64,000 nucleotides of DNA from Nocardioides sp. YR527 (GTDB lineage Bacteria > Actinomycetota > Actinomycetes > Propionibacteriales > Nocardioidaceae), in the NCBI RefSeq assembly GCF_900101045.1, contig NZ_FNFN01000010.1, forward strand, positions 1 to 64,000, written 5' to 3'. The position numbers and the translations under genes are program-made. How positions within the stretch are numbered: the first letter of the stretch is position 1; each line of letters starts with the position of its first letter. Shown here in pieces: positions 35,334-42,797 of this stretch. The notes beneath the pieces are model-generated. The model searched no databases and was not told the origin of the DNA. It saw nothing but the letters and a program-made list of their open reading frames with translations.

Positions 35334-35647
35334 TGTGCCGCCACCTCCGTGTGCTGGGGCGTCCCAAGGCCGCCGTCGTCGTGGTCGACGGACACCAGAA
35401 CTTCCCGGTCACCGCCACGCCAGGTCACCAGCGACCCCGTGGGGATCGCGTCAGCCTGGCCGGGTGCGGCGAACAGGGTCAGGGTGGACACGACGGTGTC
35501 ACCCTCGGTGTTCCGGATGCGGCGTACGTTCCCCTGCGCCATGCACTTCAGCGGGAACGAGGGACCGTAGATCTTGCCGTTCGAGCCCTCCCCAAGGAGG
35601 GGCTTCACGGCGACCTCGTGGACGAGGACCCATGCGGGGATGTCCAT
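35330..35647 (-). CDS. head-tail stopper/connector
   Basis: This 105-residue small beta-rich protein with TEGDTVVSTLTLFAAPGQAD and GSLVTWRGGDREVLVS is found where the head-tail stopper lies in siphovirus modules. Motifs fit a short beta-barrel. The assignment is mainly by gene order. Confidence 0.75.
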   Translation of the reverse strand: MDIPAWVLVHEVAVKPLLGEGSNGKIYGPSFPLKCMAQGNVRRIRNTEGDTVVSTLTLFAAPGQADAIPTGSLVTWRGGDREVLVSVDHDDGGLGTPQHTEVAAQ

Positions 35648-35648
35648 C

Positions 35649-36050
35649 TCAGATCACCCGCACGCAGCGAGCGCCCACCGACAGCAGCGACTGAGCCGCC
35701 AGCACGGGGACGGGGACACCGTCCACGAGGGTGACACCCTCGGCGCGCTGCCGGTTCGACAGGGACACGTTGCCGATGGCGACCTGCCCCCACTCGGTGG
35801 ACTCACCGGGCTTGCCGATGCCGGCGGCGTTGGCCTCGATCGCGATGAGACACGTCGCGTCCTTCATCGCCTGGATGTCGTCCTCGTCCGTGGGCATCGC
35901 GTTGGCGTCGTGCGGGTAGCGCCGGCCAACCAAGCACCGGTCCACGATCCCCGACGCGATGCGCAGGAGAAGGGACGCGGTGGGGTCGGTGAGGGTGTCG
36001 CCGCCGGGGTAGTCCGGGAGGTCAGTGACCTGGGCGTAGATCCGTGCCAT
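35649..36050 (-). CDS. head-tail adaptor
   Basis: This 133-residue protein starts MARIYAQVTDLPDYPGGD, has LLLRIASGIVDRCLVGRRY and ends in VLAAQSLLSVGARCVRVI. The four-helix layout matches connector proteins of the HK97 gp6/SPP1 gp15 type. The ATG at 36050 with GAGGGGAAC upstream is preferred over a longer frame. Confidence 0.8.
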   Translation of the reverse strand: MARIYAQVTDLPDYPGGDTLTDPTASLLLRIASGIVDRCLVGRRYPHDANAMPTDEDDIQAMKDATCLIAIEANAAGIGKPGESTEWGQVAIGNVSLSNRQRAEGVTLVDGVPVPVLAAQSLLSVGARCVRVI

Positions 36051-36070
36051 GTTCCCCTCCTTCACGACCA

Positions 36071-36098
36071 GGGGGCACACCGTGTGTGGTGTGCCCCC
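36071..36098 (-). terminator. hairpin downstream of the capsid gene block
   Basis: A perfect 11-bp stem, GGGGGCACACC with its complement, closes on a 6-base loop, without a T-run. It lies between the capsid block and the connector genes and could attenuate transcription or protect capsid mRNA. Confidence 0.75.
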
Positions 36099-36104
36099 TG
36101 CGTG

Positions 36105-36257
36105 TCAGCGCTTCTTGCGGGTGTGCTTGCTGCCAGCCCTCTTGGCGTTCTTCCTGGTTTGGGCAACAGCCTTCTCCAGTTGTCCCGACGTGAGGGCGTT
36201 CCACAGCGAGCCCTTGAAGGTGAGCAGGCCCTTAGGCCGTCTCGGCGGAGCCGCCAT
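36105..36257 (-). CDS. small basic protein overlapping the SAP-domain gene
   Basis: This 50-residue, strongly basic protein begins MAAPPRRPKGLLTFKG and ends SKHTRKKR. It starts inside the end of the upstream gene in another frame, with GAGGA 5 bases before the ATG, and runs past it for 126 bases. Codon third positions stay GC-rich after the overlap. The high Lys/Arg content suggests binding to DNA or to the acidic upstream protein; function is unknown. Confidence 0.65.
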   Translation of the reverse strand: MAAPPRRPKGLLTFKGSLWNALTSGQLEKAVAQTRKNAKRAGSKHTRKKR

Positions 36258-36651
36258 CGCCGTCCTCGTCCTCGTTCTCGTCGGAGTCGGCACCCTCGAC
36301 GGGCTCACCGTCGTTCGAGTCGCCCTCGGTCGATCCGTCGGCGGGAGCCTCGACCTCGGGAGCCTCGACCTTGGCGGCCTCGAACTCAGCAAGACGAGCC
36401 TTCAGCTCGTCCACCTTGCCCTCGGTCGACAGGCCGCGCTCCTCGAGCTCGGCCTGGAGGGCCTGCTTCGGGGTGAGCTTCGGGCCCTCGTCCTCGGCGG
36501 GCTCGTCGCCGTCGACCTCGAACTTGTCGGCGTGCCGGCGGAAGTACGCCAGCATCCCCTCGTTCTCGGTCTCGCCCTCACCGTCACGGAACACGACGGT
36601 TCCGACCTGACCATTGAAGTCAGGCGCGGTCGTGACCTTCGCCATCGTCAC
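36232..36651 (-). CDS. acidic SAP-motif protein of the capsid block
   Basis: This 139-residue protein contains LQAELEERGLSTEGKVDEL followed by KARLAEFEAAK, a SAP-type DNA-binding helix pair, and a very acidic tail rich in Asp and Glu. Similar proteins follow the major capsid gene in many actinophages, but their role is unclear. Start is GTG 36651 overlapping the capsid stop, or ATG 36645. Confidence 0.75.
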   Translation of the reverse strand: MTMAKVTTAPDFNGQVGTVVFRDGEGETENEGMLAYFRRHADKFEVDGDEPAEDEGPKLTPKQALQAELEERGLSTEGKVDELKARLAEFEAAKVEAPEVEAPADGSTEGDSNDGEPVEGADSDENEDEDGDGGSAETA

Positions 36652-37625
36652 GCCACCTTCACGTTGCGCAGGACGCCCGCGGCCTTGGTCGCCTTCAGCG
36701 CCAAGGCGATCGGGCCCATCGCGACCTCACCCGGCTTGATCGGGCCCGGGGTCTCGAAGTCCGGCAGCCAGTTCTTCACGAGGTTGCCCCCGTTGGTGAA
36801 CACGCCGTGGAAGCCGTCCAGGCCCAGGCGAACCGCGTAGATGTCCACGAGCGAGGAGCCCGGGGTGGACGTGGTGTCGACCGGGATGACGGGAGCGGAG
36901 CTGCCCGACTTCGCGCCGAGGTCCACGAACGGGACACCGCTGTAGGACTCGACCTGGCGGCCGAACTCGTCCTTCTCGCGCTCGTAGTAGCCCGCGCGGC
37001 GGGCGAGGGAGCGGAGACGCAGCACACCCTTGGCGTTGGTCACCAGGGCGGTGGCGGTGCCGTTCAGGAGCGAGAGGAACTCGTCCAGGGCGTCGATCGC
37101 GTCGTGGGCCTTGATCTCGGTGGAGACGGCGGCCTGCGAGAGGTCGGGGCCCGTGGCGATCTCGGTGGTCGACCCGGCGAGGGCGGCGTCCAGACCATCG
37201 AAGCCGTTGCCGCCGGTCTGGCGGGCACCGTCGATCATGGTCTCGTTGAACTTCGCCCGGACAGCCTTGATGGCCTGCTGGGACTGGAACGCGACCTCGT
37301 TGGTCGCGGCCGGGCCGAGGCCGGCCAGGTCGCGGTCGACCTTGTACGTGCCGTCGATCGGGACGAGGTCCACCGAGTAGCGCTGGCGGACAGCGGCCTG
37401 CTCGGCGGGCATGTCCGACCCGTAGTCACGGATGGACGCACCGCGCTCGGTGACGAGACGGGTGTACCCGTAGGTCAGAGTGCCGCCACCGCCAGCGGGG
37501 TTGACAGCGTCATCGAACTGGACGTTCGAGAGGAACCAGTCCGACTTGATGAACTCATCGATGACCGCGAGGTCGATGTCGTCCGTGGTGTTCTTCTTGG
37601 ACTCAGCCAGAGTCACAGCAGCCAT
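36648..37625 (-). CDS. major capsid protein, HK97 fold
   Basis: This 325-residue protein follows a scaffold gene. Segments SDWFLSNVQFDDAVNPAGGG, RQRYSVDLVPIDGTYKVDRD and VVDLG-type beta strands fit siphovirus capsid proteins of the scaffold-dependent group. It forms the icosahedral head. AAAGGTAGACCACC precedes the ATG. Confidence 0.88.
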   Translation of the reverse strand: MAAVTLAESKKNTTDDIDLAVIDEFIKSDWFLSNVQFDDAVNPAGGGGTLTYGYTRLVTERGASIRDYGSDMPAEQAAVRQRYSVDLVPIDGTYKVDRDLAGLGPAATNEVAFQSQQAIKAVRAKFNETMIDGARQTGGNGFDGLDAALAGSTTEIATGPDLSQAAVSTEIKAHDAIDALDEFLSLLNGTATALVTNAKGVLRLRSLARRAGYYEREKDEFGRQVESYSGVPFVDLGAKSGSSAPVIPVDTTSTPGSSLVDIYAVRLGLDGFHGVFTNGGNLVKNWLPDFETPGPIKPGEVAMGPIALALKATKAAGVLRNVKVA

Positions 37626-37654
37626 GGTGGTCTACCTTTCGGAAGGGGGAGGGG

Positions 37655-38401
37655 TCACTTCTTGTAGCGATCGCGAATGGCCTGCTCGAGGGACTTGGTC
37701 CCCTTGGCGGGCTTCTCGCTCTTGTCGCCGTCGATGTCCCCGCCGCCCGCGCTTGACCCCTGGGTCAGCCGATAGGCAGGGTTGTTCGCCACAGCGGTCT
37801 TGATGGCCGCGGTGATCTTCTTCGCGTCCGTCTCCGGGTCCAGCCCAGAGATGGAGGACGTGAAGGACTTGCTGTCGAGCAGGGCCGACGCGTTCGCGCC
37901 CGCACCCGCCGCGAGGTTGTGCACGGCGAGGGACACCCGCAGTTCGGCCGCGTCGGCCTTCTGCTTCTCGATCTCCGCGGCGAGGGCCTTGGGATCGGCG
38001 GGGGCGTCGTCCTTGTCGCCGTTGAGGGCCTTCTTCAGGGCGTCCAGTACCGACTGGTTGTCCGCGGCTGCCTTCTCGGCGGCGCGCAGCTTCTCGCGGT
38101 AGCGCTGGGCTTCCTTGTTGGCCTTGGTGACACGCTTGTCCTTGCCGGACTCGTCGTCGTCACCCTCGGTGTCGTCGCCCTCGTCGTTGTCGCTCCCCTG
38201 GGAGTCGTCATCGCTCGAGGTGTCGTCACCGTCATCGGTGCCGTCGTCGCTGCCGGTGTCACCGTCGCCGGTGTCACCAGATGCGTCCATGGACCAGCCA
38301 CCGAACCGGGCAGCGTTCTTCGCCATGGTGCCGGCCAGCCATGCCCGAGCGTCGTCGGACAGCAGGTCGGCGGGGTTGTTCGTCGTGTGCTCCAGGCTCA
38401 C
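37655..38401 (-). CDS. capsid scaffolding protein
   Basis: In this 248-residue protein residues 45-90 are almost all Asp, Gly and Ser, followed by a long coiled coil (AQRYREKLRAAEKAAADNQS) and a short basic C-terminus (AIRDRYKK). This is the standard scaffold design, with the tail binding capsid protein. GTG start preceded by GGGAGACCCC. First gene of the late operon, about 170 bases downstream of its promoter. Confidence 0.87.
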   Translation of the reverse strand: MSLEHTTNNPADLLSDDARAWLAGTMAKNAARFGGWSMDASGDTGDGDTGSDDGTDDGDDTSSDDDSQGSDNDEGDDTEGDDDESGKDKRVTKANKEAQRYREKLRAAEKAAADNQSVLDALKKALNGDKDDAPADPKALAAEIEKQKADAAELRVSLAVHNLAAGAGANASALLDSKSFTSSISGLDPETDAKKITAAIKTAVANNPAYRLTQGSSAGGGDIDGDKSEKPAKGTKSLEQAIRDRYKK

Positions 38402-38569
38402 GGGGTCTCCCTCTGGTTCGGGGTGGACATGAAGAACCCCGCCGACCCGGTGAGCGCGCTCTTGCGGAGGCGGTTCCAGGTGGCGGGGTGATGCGCGGGC
38501 CGTTGCTCAATCTCCGTCCGGAAATCTGCTGGGCTCGGCGCTGGTCACACTGCGGTGACTCTACGGACT

Positions 38570-38599
38570 ACAGTACCAAACTTCGCACGTAGTACGCAC
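38570..38599 (-). promoter_or_regulatory. late-operon promoter built on 11-bp repeats
   Basis: On the minus strand a -35-like GTGCGT (38594-38599) and a -10-like TACTGT (38570-38575) are 18 bp apart. TGCGAAGT lies in the spacer, 11 bp from TGCGTACT. The downstream block GTAGAGTCACCGCAGTGTG is shared with the promoter at 50965. Confidence 0.6.
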
Positions 38600-39024
38600 A
38601 TCGCGGTGTACCTCGCCAGTGGCCTCGATGGTGGCTCGCTCTCGCGCGTGCGTGTGCGTACGCGTGTTGTTATCCCTTTAGGGATAACTTCTGTATCTGT
38701 ACGCTGCACAACGCTCGCACACCGCGGACACTGCACGCGCAGTGCACGCGCACAGAACCTATGGCCTGACCTGCGACAACGCACCGAATGACACGATCCC
38801 AGAGGCCGCCTGACGCGTCGATGACCAAGATCTGATGTGCATCAAAACCACGTCAAAACGTGGCGTGCGAGGTCTGTGCACTTTTGTGCGTTTTTTGTGC
38901 GCTCGCACTGCACCCGCACTGCACTCGCACAAAACTGGGTGCGAAGTGCGATCCGCATACCTCAAATCAAGGATGACCCAAACGGGTGGTTACGCACTAC
39001 GCGCTCACCCCTCATCCTTTACGT
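38600..39024. other. non-coding region with palindrome and 11-bp iterons
   Basis: No gene is supported between the late promoter and the 39025 gene. The stretch holds GTTATCCC-TTTA-GGGATAAC (38669-38688), repeated TGCAC/GCGCA motifs near 38720-38755, and three tandem 11-mers, CGCACTGCACC, CGCACTGCACT and CGCACAAAACT, at 38904-38936. TGCGAAGT recurs at 38940 and ACTACGCG at 38997. It could be a control region or a replication origin. Confidence 0.6.
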
Positions 39025-39102
39025 ATGACCAGGCACGCCCGGTTCTACGCCGAGATCATGACCTGGCTGCTAGCAGCGATACGAGAGAGACACCAGCAGT
39101 GA
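39025..39102 (+). CDS. short ORF, 25 residues
   Basis: The peptide begins MTRHARFYAEIMTWLLAAIR and its stop overlaps the GTG of the next gene. There is no strong ribosome site. It may be a leader peptide or a real small protein; it is supported mainly by the coupling overlap. Confidence 0.45.
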   Translation: MTRHARFYAEIMTWLLAAIRERHQQ

Positions 39103-39302
39103 GCGACACCGAACCCACCGCCGCCGAGCTCCTGAAAGAGGACTGGCACGCACCCCTCGCCCAGTTCCACGCCAAGGAAGCCGCGAAGTACACCGCGAAG
39201 GCCCAGGCGCTCGAAGGATCCGGGAAGACCAAGGCAGCCGCGCGCGCGTGGAAGGTCGTTGAACGGAACCTCCGCTTAGCCCGGAAGCACGAACAGGCGT
39301 GA
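39099..39302 (+). CDS. small helical phage protein
   Basis: This 67-residue protein has HAKEAAKYTAKAQALEGSGK and WKVVERNLRLARKH, an amphipathic helical hairpin. No family is recognised. GTG start coupled to the preceding ORF, and its stop overlaps the next GTG. It belongs to the plus-strand island with the protease gene. Confidence 0.65.
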   Translation: MSDTEPTAAELLKEDWHAPLAQFHAKEAAKYTAKAQALEGSGKTKAAARAWKVVERNLRLARKHEQA

Positions 39303-39664
39303 GCGGAATCCTCATGGTCACCGGCTGGTTGCTGGGGACCGTTCTCGGGGTGGGGATCGCCGCCATCATCCAACGCCACCGCGCGCATAGTTCGTATGGG
39401 TGGTTGCGCAGTGAGCGCGCAGTGCGTACCGTTTCCGGGCATGGAGACCGAAACCAACACTCGACCCCTGCTCATCCCGCTGATACTCACGCTGCTGATG
39501 GCAGCACTCGCCGCCGGCGTGACGACCTGCGAGCCCGCCAAGGCGACCCCACACCAGAAGGTCGCAGCGGCACCGCCGGCCATCGAACGATCCGTACCCC
39601 GCGTGACGGTGATCGACAACACCGGCGGCCTGTGGGGCAGACACCCAGTACGAGACGCCGTTGA
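39299..39664 (+). CDS. possible small membrane protein
   Basis: The first 30 residues contain a clear membrane helix, MVTGWLLGTVLGVGIAAIIQ. The frame then runs for 75 codons through the coding region of the protease gene with an Arg-rich, unlikely composition. The membrane part may be real and the rest fortuitous. The protease promoter lies within it. Confidence 0.4.
   Translation: MSGILMVTGWLLGTVLGVGIAAIIQRHRAHSSYGWLRSERAVRTVSGHGDRNQHSTPAHPADTHAADGSTRRRRDDLRARQGDPTPEGRSGTAGHRTIRTPRDGDRQHRRPVGQTPSTRRR
39404..39432 (+). promoter_or_regulatory. leaderless promoter of the metzincin-like gene
   Basis: TTGCGC and TACCGT are 17 bp apart, with the 11-bp phased copy CGCGCAGT in the spacer after TGCGCAGT. 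The -10 ends 8 bases before the ATG at 39441. Confidence 0.65.
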
Positions 39665-40061
39665 GGCATGGGACCGCTCGCCCCGCATCGACATCCGCCT
39701 GGGGCTCGAGCCCGTGCCGGGGACGTACACGGCGTACGTGCAAGCCTGGGACTACAACGACACGGGATGGGCTGGCCTCGCCTCCGACCTTGGGAACGGT
39801 GCGATGGTGATCCAGCTCAACACCAACAACCGGATGGACCGCGACCAGCGTACGTCGATCATCGCGCACGAGCTCGGTCACGTCCTGGGCATCCCGCACC
39901 CCGACGAGCACGCCGACCACGGGGTGTCCGGGGTGATCGCTGGGACGCCAGGTGGCCGCGACACGGTGCTGCCGACTGGGGCGGACTATGCGGCGATGAA
40001 CCGGGCCGCCGAGGTCCGCGAGCTGGGTGTGTGGAAGTGGGAGGATGCGAGCCGTGGCTGA
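39441..40061 (+). CDS. secreted metzincin-like metalloprotease
   Basis: This 206-residue protein has an N-terminal hydrophobic export helix (LLIPLILTLLMAALAAGV) followed by Cys30, perhaps lipidated, though the box VTTC is imperfect. The catalytic zinc motif HELGHVLGIPH is at residues 143-153, matching HExxHxxGxxH of metzincins. A usual Met-turn is not obvious after it (GVSGVIAG). It begins MET-ETN and has its own leaderless promoter in a plus-strand island, so it is probably expressed from the lysogen. The target may be a surface or envelope protein. Confidence 0.82.
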   Translation: METETNTRPLLIPLILTLLMAALAAGVTTCEPAKATPHQKVAAAPPAIERSVPRVTVIDNTGGLWGRHPVRDAVEAWDRSPRIDIRLGLEPVPGTYTAYVQAWDYNDTGWAGLASDLGNGAMVIQLNTNNRMDRDQRTSIIAHELGHVLGIPHPDEHADHGVSGVIAGTPGGRDTVLPTGADYAAMNRAAEVRELGVWKWEDASRG

Positions 40062-40320
40062 TCGAGTGAAGGTGATCGTCCTCTTCCAGTGGACATGCCC
40101 GACCTGTGGCCGTGAGAACCGAGGGCAGCACGATCCCCGCGAGGAACTGGTGACCTGCCCGTGTGGGTTCCAGGGTGAGGCGGTCGAAGCGCACCCGGAT
40201 GTCCCGGAGAACTGCCTGAACCCGAACCGGCACGAGGGGCCGGAATCCTGGGTGAACGGCGTGTGCCGGCGGTGCCCGGATCCTGAAGACCTGGACCTGG
40301 ACGACTGGTTCCATGGCTGA
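40054..40320 (+). CDS. zinc-ribbon-like phage protein
   Basis: This 88-residue protein carries two metal-binding pairs, CPTCGREN and CPCGFQ, then a second CRRCPDPED knuckle near the C-terminus. GTG at 40054 has GGGAGG 9 bases upstream and overlaps the protease stop. It may bind nucleic acid or protein; the function is unknown. Confidence 0.65.
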   Translation: MADRVKVIVLFQWTCPTCGRENRGQHDPREELVTCPCGFQGEAVEAHPDVPENCLNPNRHEGPESWVNGVCRRCPDPEDLDLDDWFHG

Positions 40321-40444
40321 GCACGAGGTGAACACGGAAGGCGGATACGCCGAGGACGGGCCGTGTGAGTGCCTGATCACCGACCCTCCGGGACCGACCC
40401 ATGGCCGCCTCTGCTCGATGTACGAGCCCGAGACGCCGGCCTGA
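40313..40444 (+). CDS. small acidic Cys-containing protein
   Basis: This 43-residue protein, MAEHEVNTEGGYAEDGPCEC at the start, has three Cys and overlaps the upstream gene end. No family is recognised. Coupling and GC-rich third positions support it. Confidence 0.5.
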   Translation: MAEHEVNTEGGYAEDGPCECLITDPPGPTHGRLCSMYEPETPA

Positions 40445-40501
40445 TAGACGTGCTCGCGCCGGAGGGGTGCGGGCAGCAACAGATAGGGAGAACACGACAC
40501 G

Positions 40502-40771
40502 ATGAACGGACCGGATCACTACCGCAAGGCAGAGGACATCATGGCCAAGGTGGAGACGGGCACGCTCGGCCCGGACCACTTCAACCGGCTGGTTGGACAG
40601 GCCCAGGTTCACGCGACGCTCGCCCTCGTCATGGCGACGGTGAACGCCGGCGAGGGGATCGCTGATCAGGACACGATGTCGCTCCGTGACCGGGGGAAGT
40701 GGATCGAGGCGGCGGGCGCTACGCCCACGCCGATTCCGGACGATGAGCCGCCTGCGCCGCAGATCTTCTGA
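40502..40771 (+). CDS. small conserved phage protein
   Basis: This 89-residue protein, with NGPDHYRKAEDIMAKVE and GQAQVHATLALVMATVN, resembles short helical proteins of actinophages that also contain an AQ-HATLA segment. Their function is unknown. GGGAGA lies about 13 bases before the ATG. It is followed by a strong bidirectional terminator. Confidence 0.75.
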   Translation: MNGPDHYRKAEDIMAKVETGTLGPDHFNRLVGQAQVHATLALVMATVNAGEGIADQDTMSLRDRGKWIEAAGATPTPIPDDEPPAPQIF

Positions 40772-40820
40772 CCCCGTGCGCGCGCACTGCCTGAGCACTG
40801 CACGCGCACCAACGACGAAC

Positions 40821-40850
40821 AGCCCCCACCCAGGACACCGGGTGGGGGCT
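40821..40850. terminator. bidirectional terminator
   Basis: AGCCCCCACCC pairs perfectly with GGGTGGGGGCT around an 8-base loop, between convergent genes. Confidence 0.88.
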
Positions 40851-40854
40851 CGTT

Positions 40855-40998
40855 CTACTTCGAGACGGGGTCAGGCTCCGGCTGGGCCATCAGGGCTCCG
40901 CGCTCGCGGCGTTCCTCGGGGGACAGCTTCAGGCACGGCGGGTGCCGCTCCTCCCGCGGCCAGTACAGATCGCACGTCCCGCACCTGCTCGAATCCAT
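40855..40998 (-). CDS. small Cys-rich protein
   Basis: This 47-residue protein begins MDSSRCGTCDLYWPREERH and has a CxxC plus a later PPC, suggesting a zinc knuckle. ATG 40998 has GGGACCAGGG directly upstream; a GTG at 41052 would add 18 residues. It is divergent from the regulator module. Confidence 0.6.
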   Translation of the reverse strand: MDSSRCGTCDLYWPREERHPPCLKLSPEERRERGALMAQPEPDPVSK

Positions 40999-41209
40999 CC
41001 CTGGTCCCGTCGTGTTGGCGTCTGGAACCCGGAACGCCACCGTGTCAACCAAGGTGTGTGGTTACCCCTTGTCGGCGGCGCTCCGGGCAACACAGACGCT
41101 AAGACGGGCCCGACGACAGGTGAAACGAAGTTCCCCGAAGTTCCTTGACCGGGTCTCGCGAGAGGTGCCATCGTTGAGCACCACAGCCACCCACTGGAGG
41201 GGAACCAGC

Positions 41210-41467
41210 ATGCCGAACTCGGACGACAACCTCACCCTCACCTTCTACATCAAGGATCCAGAGTCAGACGGAACCGGCGACTGTGAGACGTTCTACGAGA
41301 CCGATCGCGGCTCGTGGATCGTGCAGTCCAAGATCACCGGCCCCGAGGTCCGTGACCAGCTCGTGGGCCTCGCCCCGGACGAGACGTACGGCGAGATGTC
41401 CGGGCGCACTGTAGACGCATTCGTGAAGAAGTACGTGAAGGAGCGGCATGGAATTGATCTCGGCTGA
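41210..41467 (+). CDS. small acidic protein of the regulator module
   Basis: This 85-residue protein, MPNSDDNLTLTFYIKDPESD at the start, is acidic with FYETDRGSWIVQSKITG in the middle. It has GGAGGGG 8 bases upstream and overlaps the DUF6879 gene. Small proteins of this type often precede DUF6879/Scr1 pairs in actinomycetes. The role is unknown. TTGACC near 41150 could be its -35 box. Confidence 0.7.
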   Translation: MPNSDDNLTLTFYIKDPESDGTGDCETFYETDRGSWIVQSKITGPEVRDQLVGLAPDETYGEMSGRTVDAFVKKYVKERHGIDLG

Positions 41468-41945
41468 GCGTCGCGGCGAGCTCGTATTCGGGCAGCCCGG
41501 GGAGGTCCGTAAACTCGAACTCCGCGACCACTACGAGATCGACCGGAAACTCATGGACGCGTGGCGGACCAACGACGAGGAGTTCCTGGAGCGCCGGCGG
41601 GTCGCCAACGATGCCGATATCGCTGGACTGGCGGAGAAGGGCATCAACTACCGTCGCGTCCGCGTCGTGTCTGAGCCCCTGTCGGAGTACCAGCGGATGG
41701 CGGTCGAGATCGCCAACACCGGGGAACAACTCCGGTGGCTCCCGCGCCCCGAGGCCGCAACGATCGTGCTCCCCGTCAACGACTGCCTCATCAGGGACGA
41801 CCTCGTGGTGTTCAACCTCCTCGGAGGAGACAACCAGTCCGTGGGCATGCAGTTGTGCACCGACCCCGAGGTGGTCAAGCTCTGCGTCGAAGCGTTCGAG
41901 CAAGCGTGGTCGATCGGGAGACCCAACGGCACGTACACGCCGTAG
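41448..41945 (+). CDS. DUF6879 family protein
   Basis: This 165-residue protein contains ELRDHYEIDRKLMDAWR, RRVRVVSEPLSEYQRMAVEI and the conserved RDDLVVFNLLGGDN segment of DUF6879. Genes of this family are usually paired with a helix-turn-helix protein carrying DUF5753, as here. The pair is suspected to be a toxin-antitoxin or signalling unit, not yet proven. It is coupled to the upstream small gene. Confidence 0.8.
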   Translation: MELISAERRGELVFGQPGEVRKLELRDHYEIDRKLMDAWRTNDEEFLERRRVANDADIAGLAEKGINYRRVRVVSEPLSEYQRMAVEIANTGEQLRWLPRPEAATIVLPVNDCLIRDDLVVFNLLGGDNQSVGMQLCTDPEVVKLCVEAFEQAWSIGRPNGTYTP

Positions 41946-41951
41946 CCCGTC

Positions 41952-42797
41952 GTGTCCGAACAGCACCCATCCGAGTCCGCGAAGAGAGCGTTCGGGTCGC
42001 GGTTGAAGCGGCTCCGCCTGGACGCCGGCATCACCGGTGTGGAGATGGCGGCCCGATGCGGATGGAACAAGTCGAAGGTCTCGAAGATCGAGCACGGCAC
42101 CCAGGCCCCGAGTGACGAGAACATTCGGGCCTGGGCCGCTGTGTGCGGCGCGGAACGACTGGTGCCCGAACTGATCGCGGTCTCCCGCGAAATCGATCAG
42201 ATGTGGCACGACTACAAGCAGGTCCACAAACGGGGCATGCAGAACCTGCAGCTCGACCTGATGGACCGGTACGCCCGGACGAAGCTGTTCCGGATCTACG
42301 AGGGGCTGAACATCCCGGGTTGGCTCCAGACGCTGGACTACACCCGCGAGCTGTTCACGCTCCACGCCCACATTCACGGCCTGCCGTTGGAGAACGTGGA
42401 GGAGGCGGCCCGCAACCGGATGCTCCGGAAGAAGTTCCTGGGGACGGGGCGGCCTGCGTTCGTGTTCGTGATGGAGGAGTACGCGCTGTACAGCAACACG
42501 GGCGGGCGCGACGTGATGGGTGGTCAACTGGACTACCTGCTTGAGGTCGAGCAGATGCCGTACGTGTCGGTGGGGATCATCCCGCTTGGGCAACGTCGGA
42601 GTCTGTTCCCGGGGGAGGCGTTCTACCTCTACGACGAGACGCTGTTGCGGCAGGAGTATTGGTCTGCGTCGCTTCAGACCTCGCGGCCGGAGACGATCTC
42701 CCACTTCGTGCGGGTCTTCGATGCGCTCCGGGATCAGGCGGTGTTCGGTGCGGAGGCTCGAGGGATCATCGACCAGGCCCGCCACCGTCTTCGGTAG
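41952..42797 (+). CDS. Scr1-like helix-turn-helix regulator with DUF5753
   Basis: This 281-residue protein has an N-terminal Xre-type domain (GSRLKRLRLDAGITGVEMA and NKSKVSKIEHGTQAPSDENI) and a DUF5753 ligand or partner domain (IYEGLNIPGWLQTLDYTREL to HFVRVFDALRDQAV). Such proteins act as antitoxin-like regulators with DUF397 or DUF6879 partners. It is the only Xre-type DNA binder seen in the prophage, so it might also serve as immunity repressor. GTG start, 6 bases after the DUF6879 stop. Confidence 0.85.
   Translation: MSEQHPSESAKRAFGSRLKRLRLDAGITGVEMAARCGWNKSKVSKIEHGTQAPSDENIRAWAAVCGAERLVPELIAVSREIDQMWHDYKQVHKRGMQNLQLDLMDRYARTKLFRIYEGLNIPGWLQTLDYTRELFTLHAHIHGLPLENVEEAARNRMLRKKFLGTGRPAFVFVMEEYALYSNTGGRDVMGGQLDYLLEVEQMPYVSVGIIPLGQRRSLFPGEAFYLYDETLLRQEYWSASLQTSRPETISHFVRVFDALRDQAVFGAEARGIIDQARHRLR

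Noticed and set aside
38402..38510. Open frames in the leader of the scaffold gene
   Set aside because: No start with a ribosome site; one short GTG frame (MTSAEPSRFPDGD) is possible but unsupported.
38669..38688. GTTATCCC palindrome resembling part of a homing-endonuclease site
   Set aside because: The full I-SceI-type site is absent and no homing endonuclease gene lies nearby.
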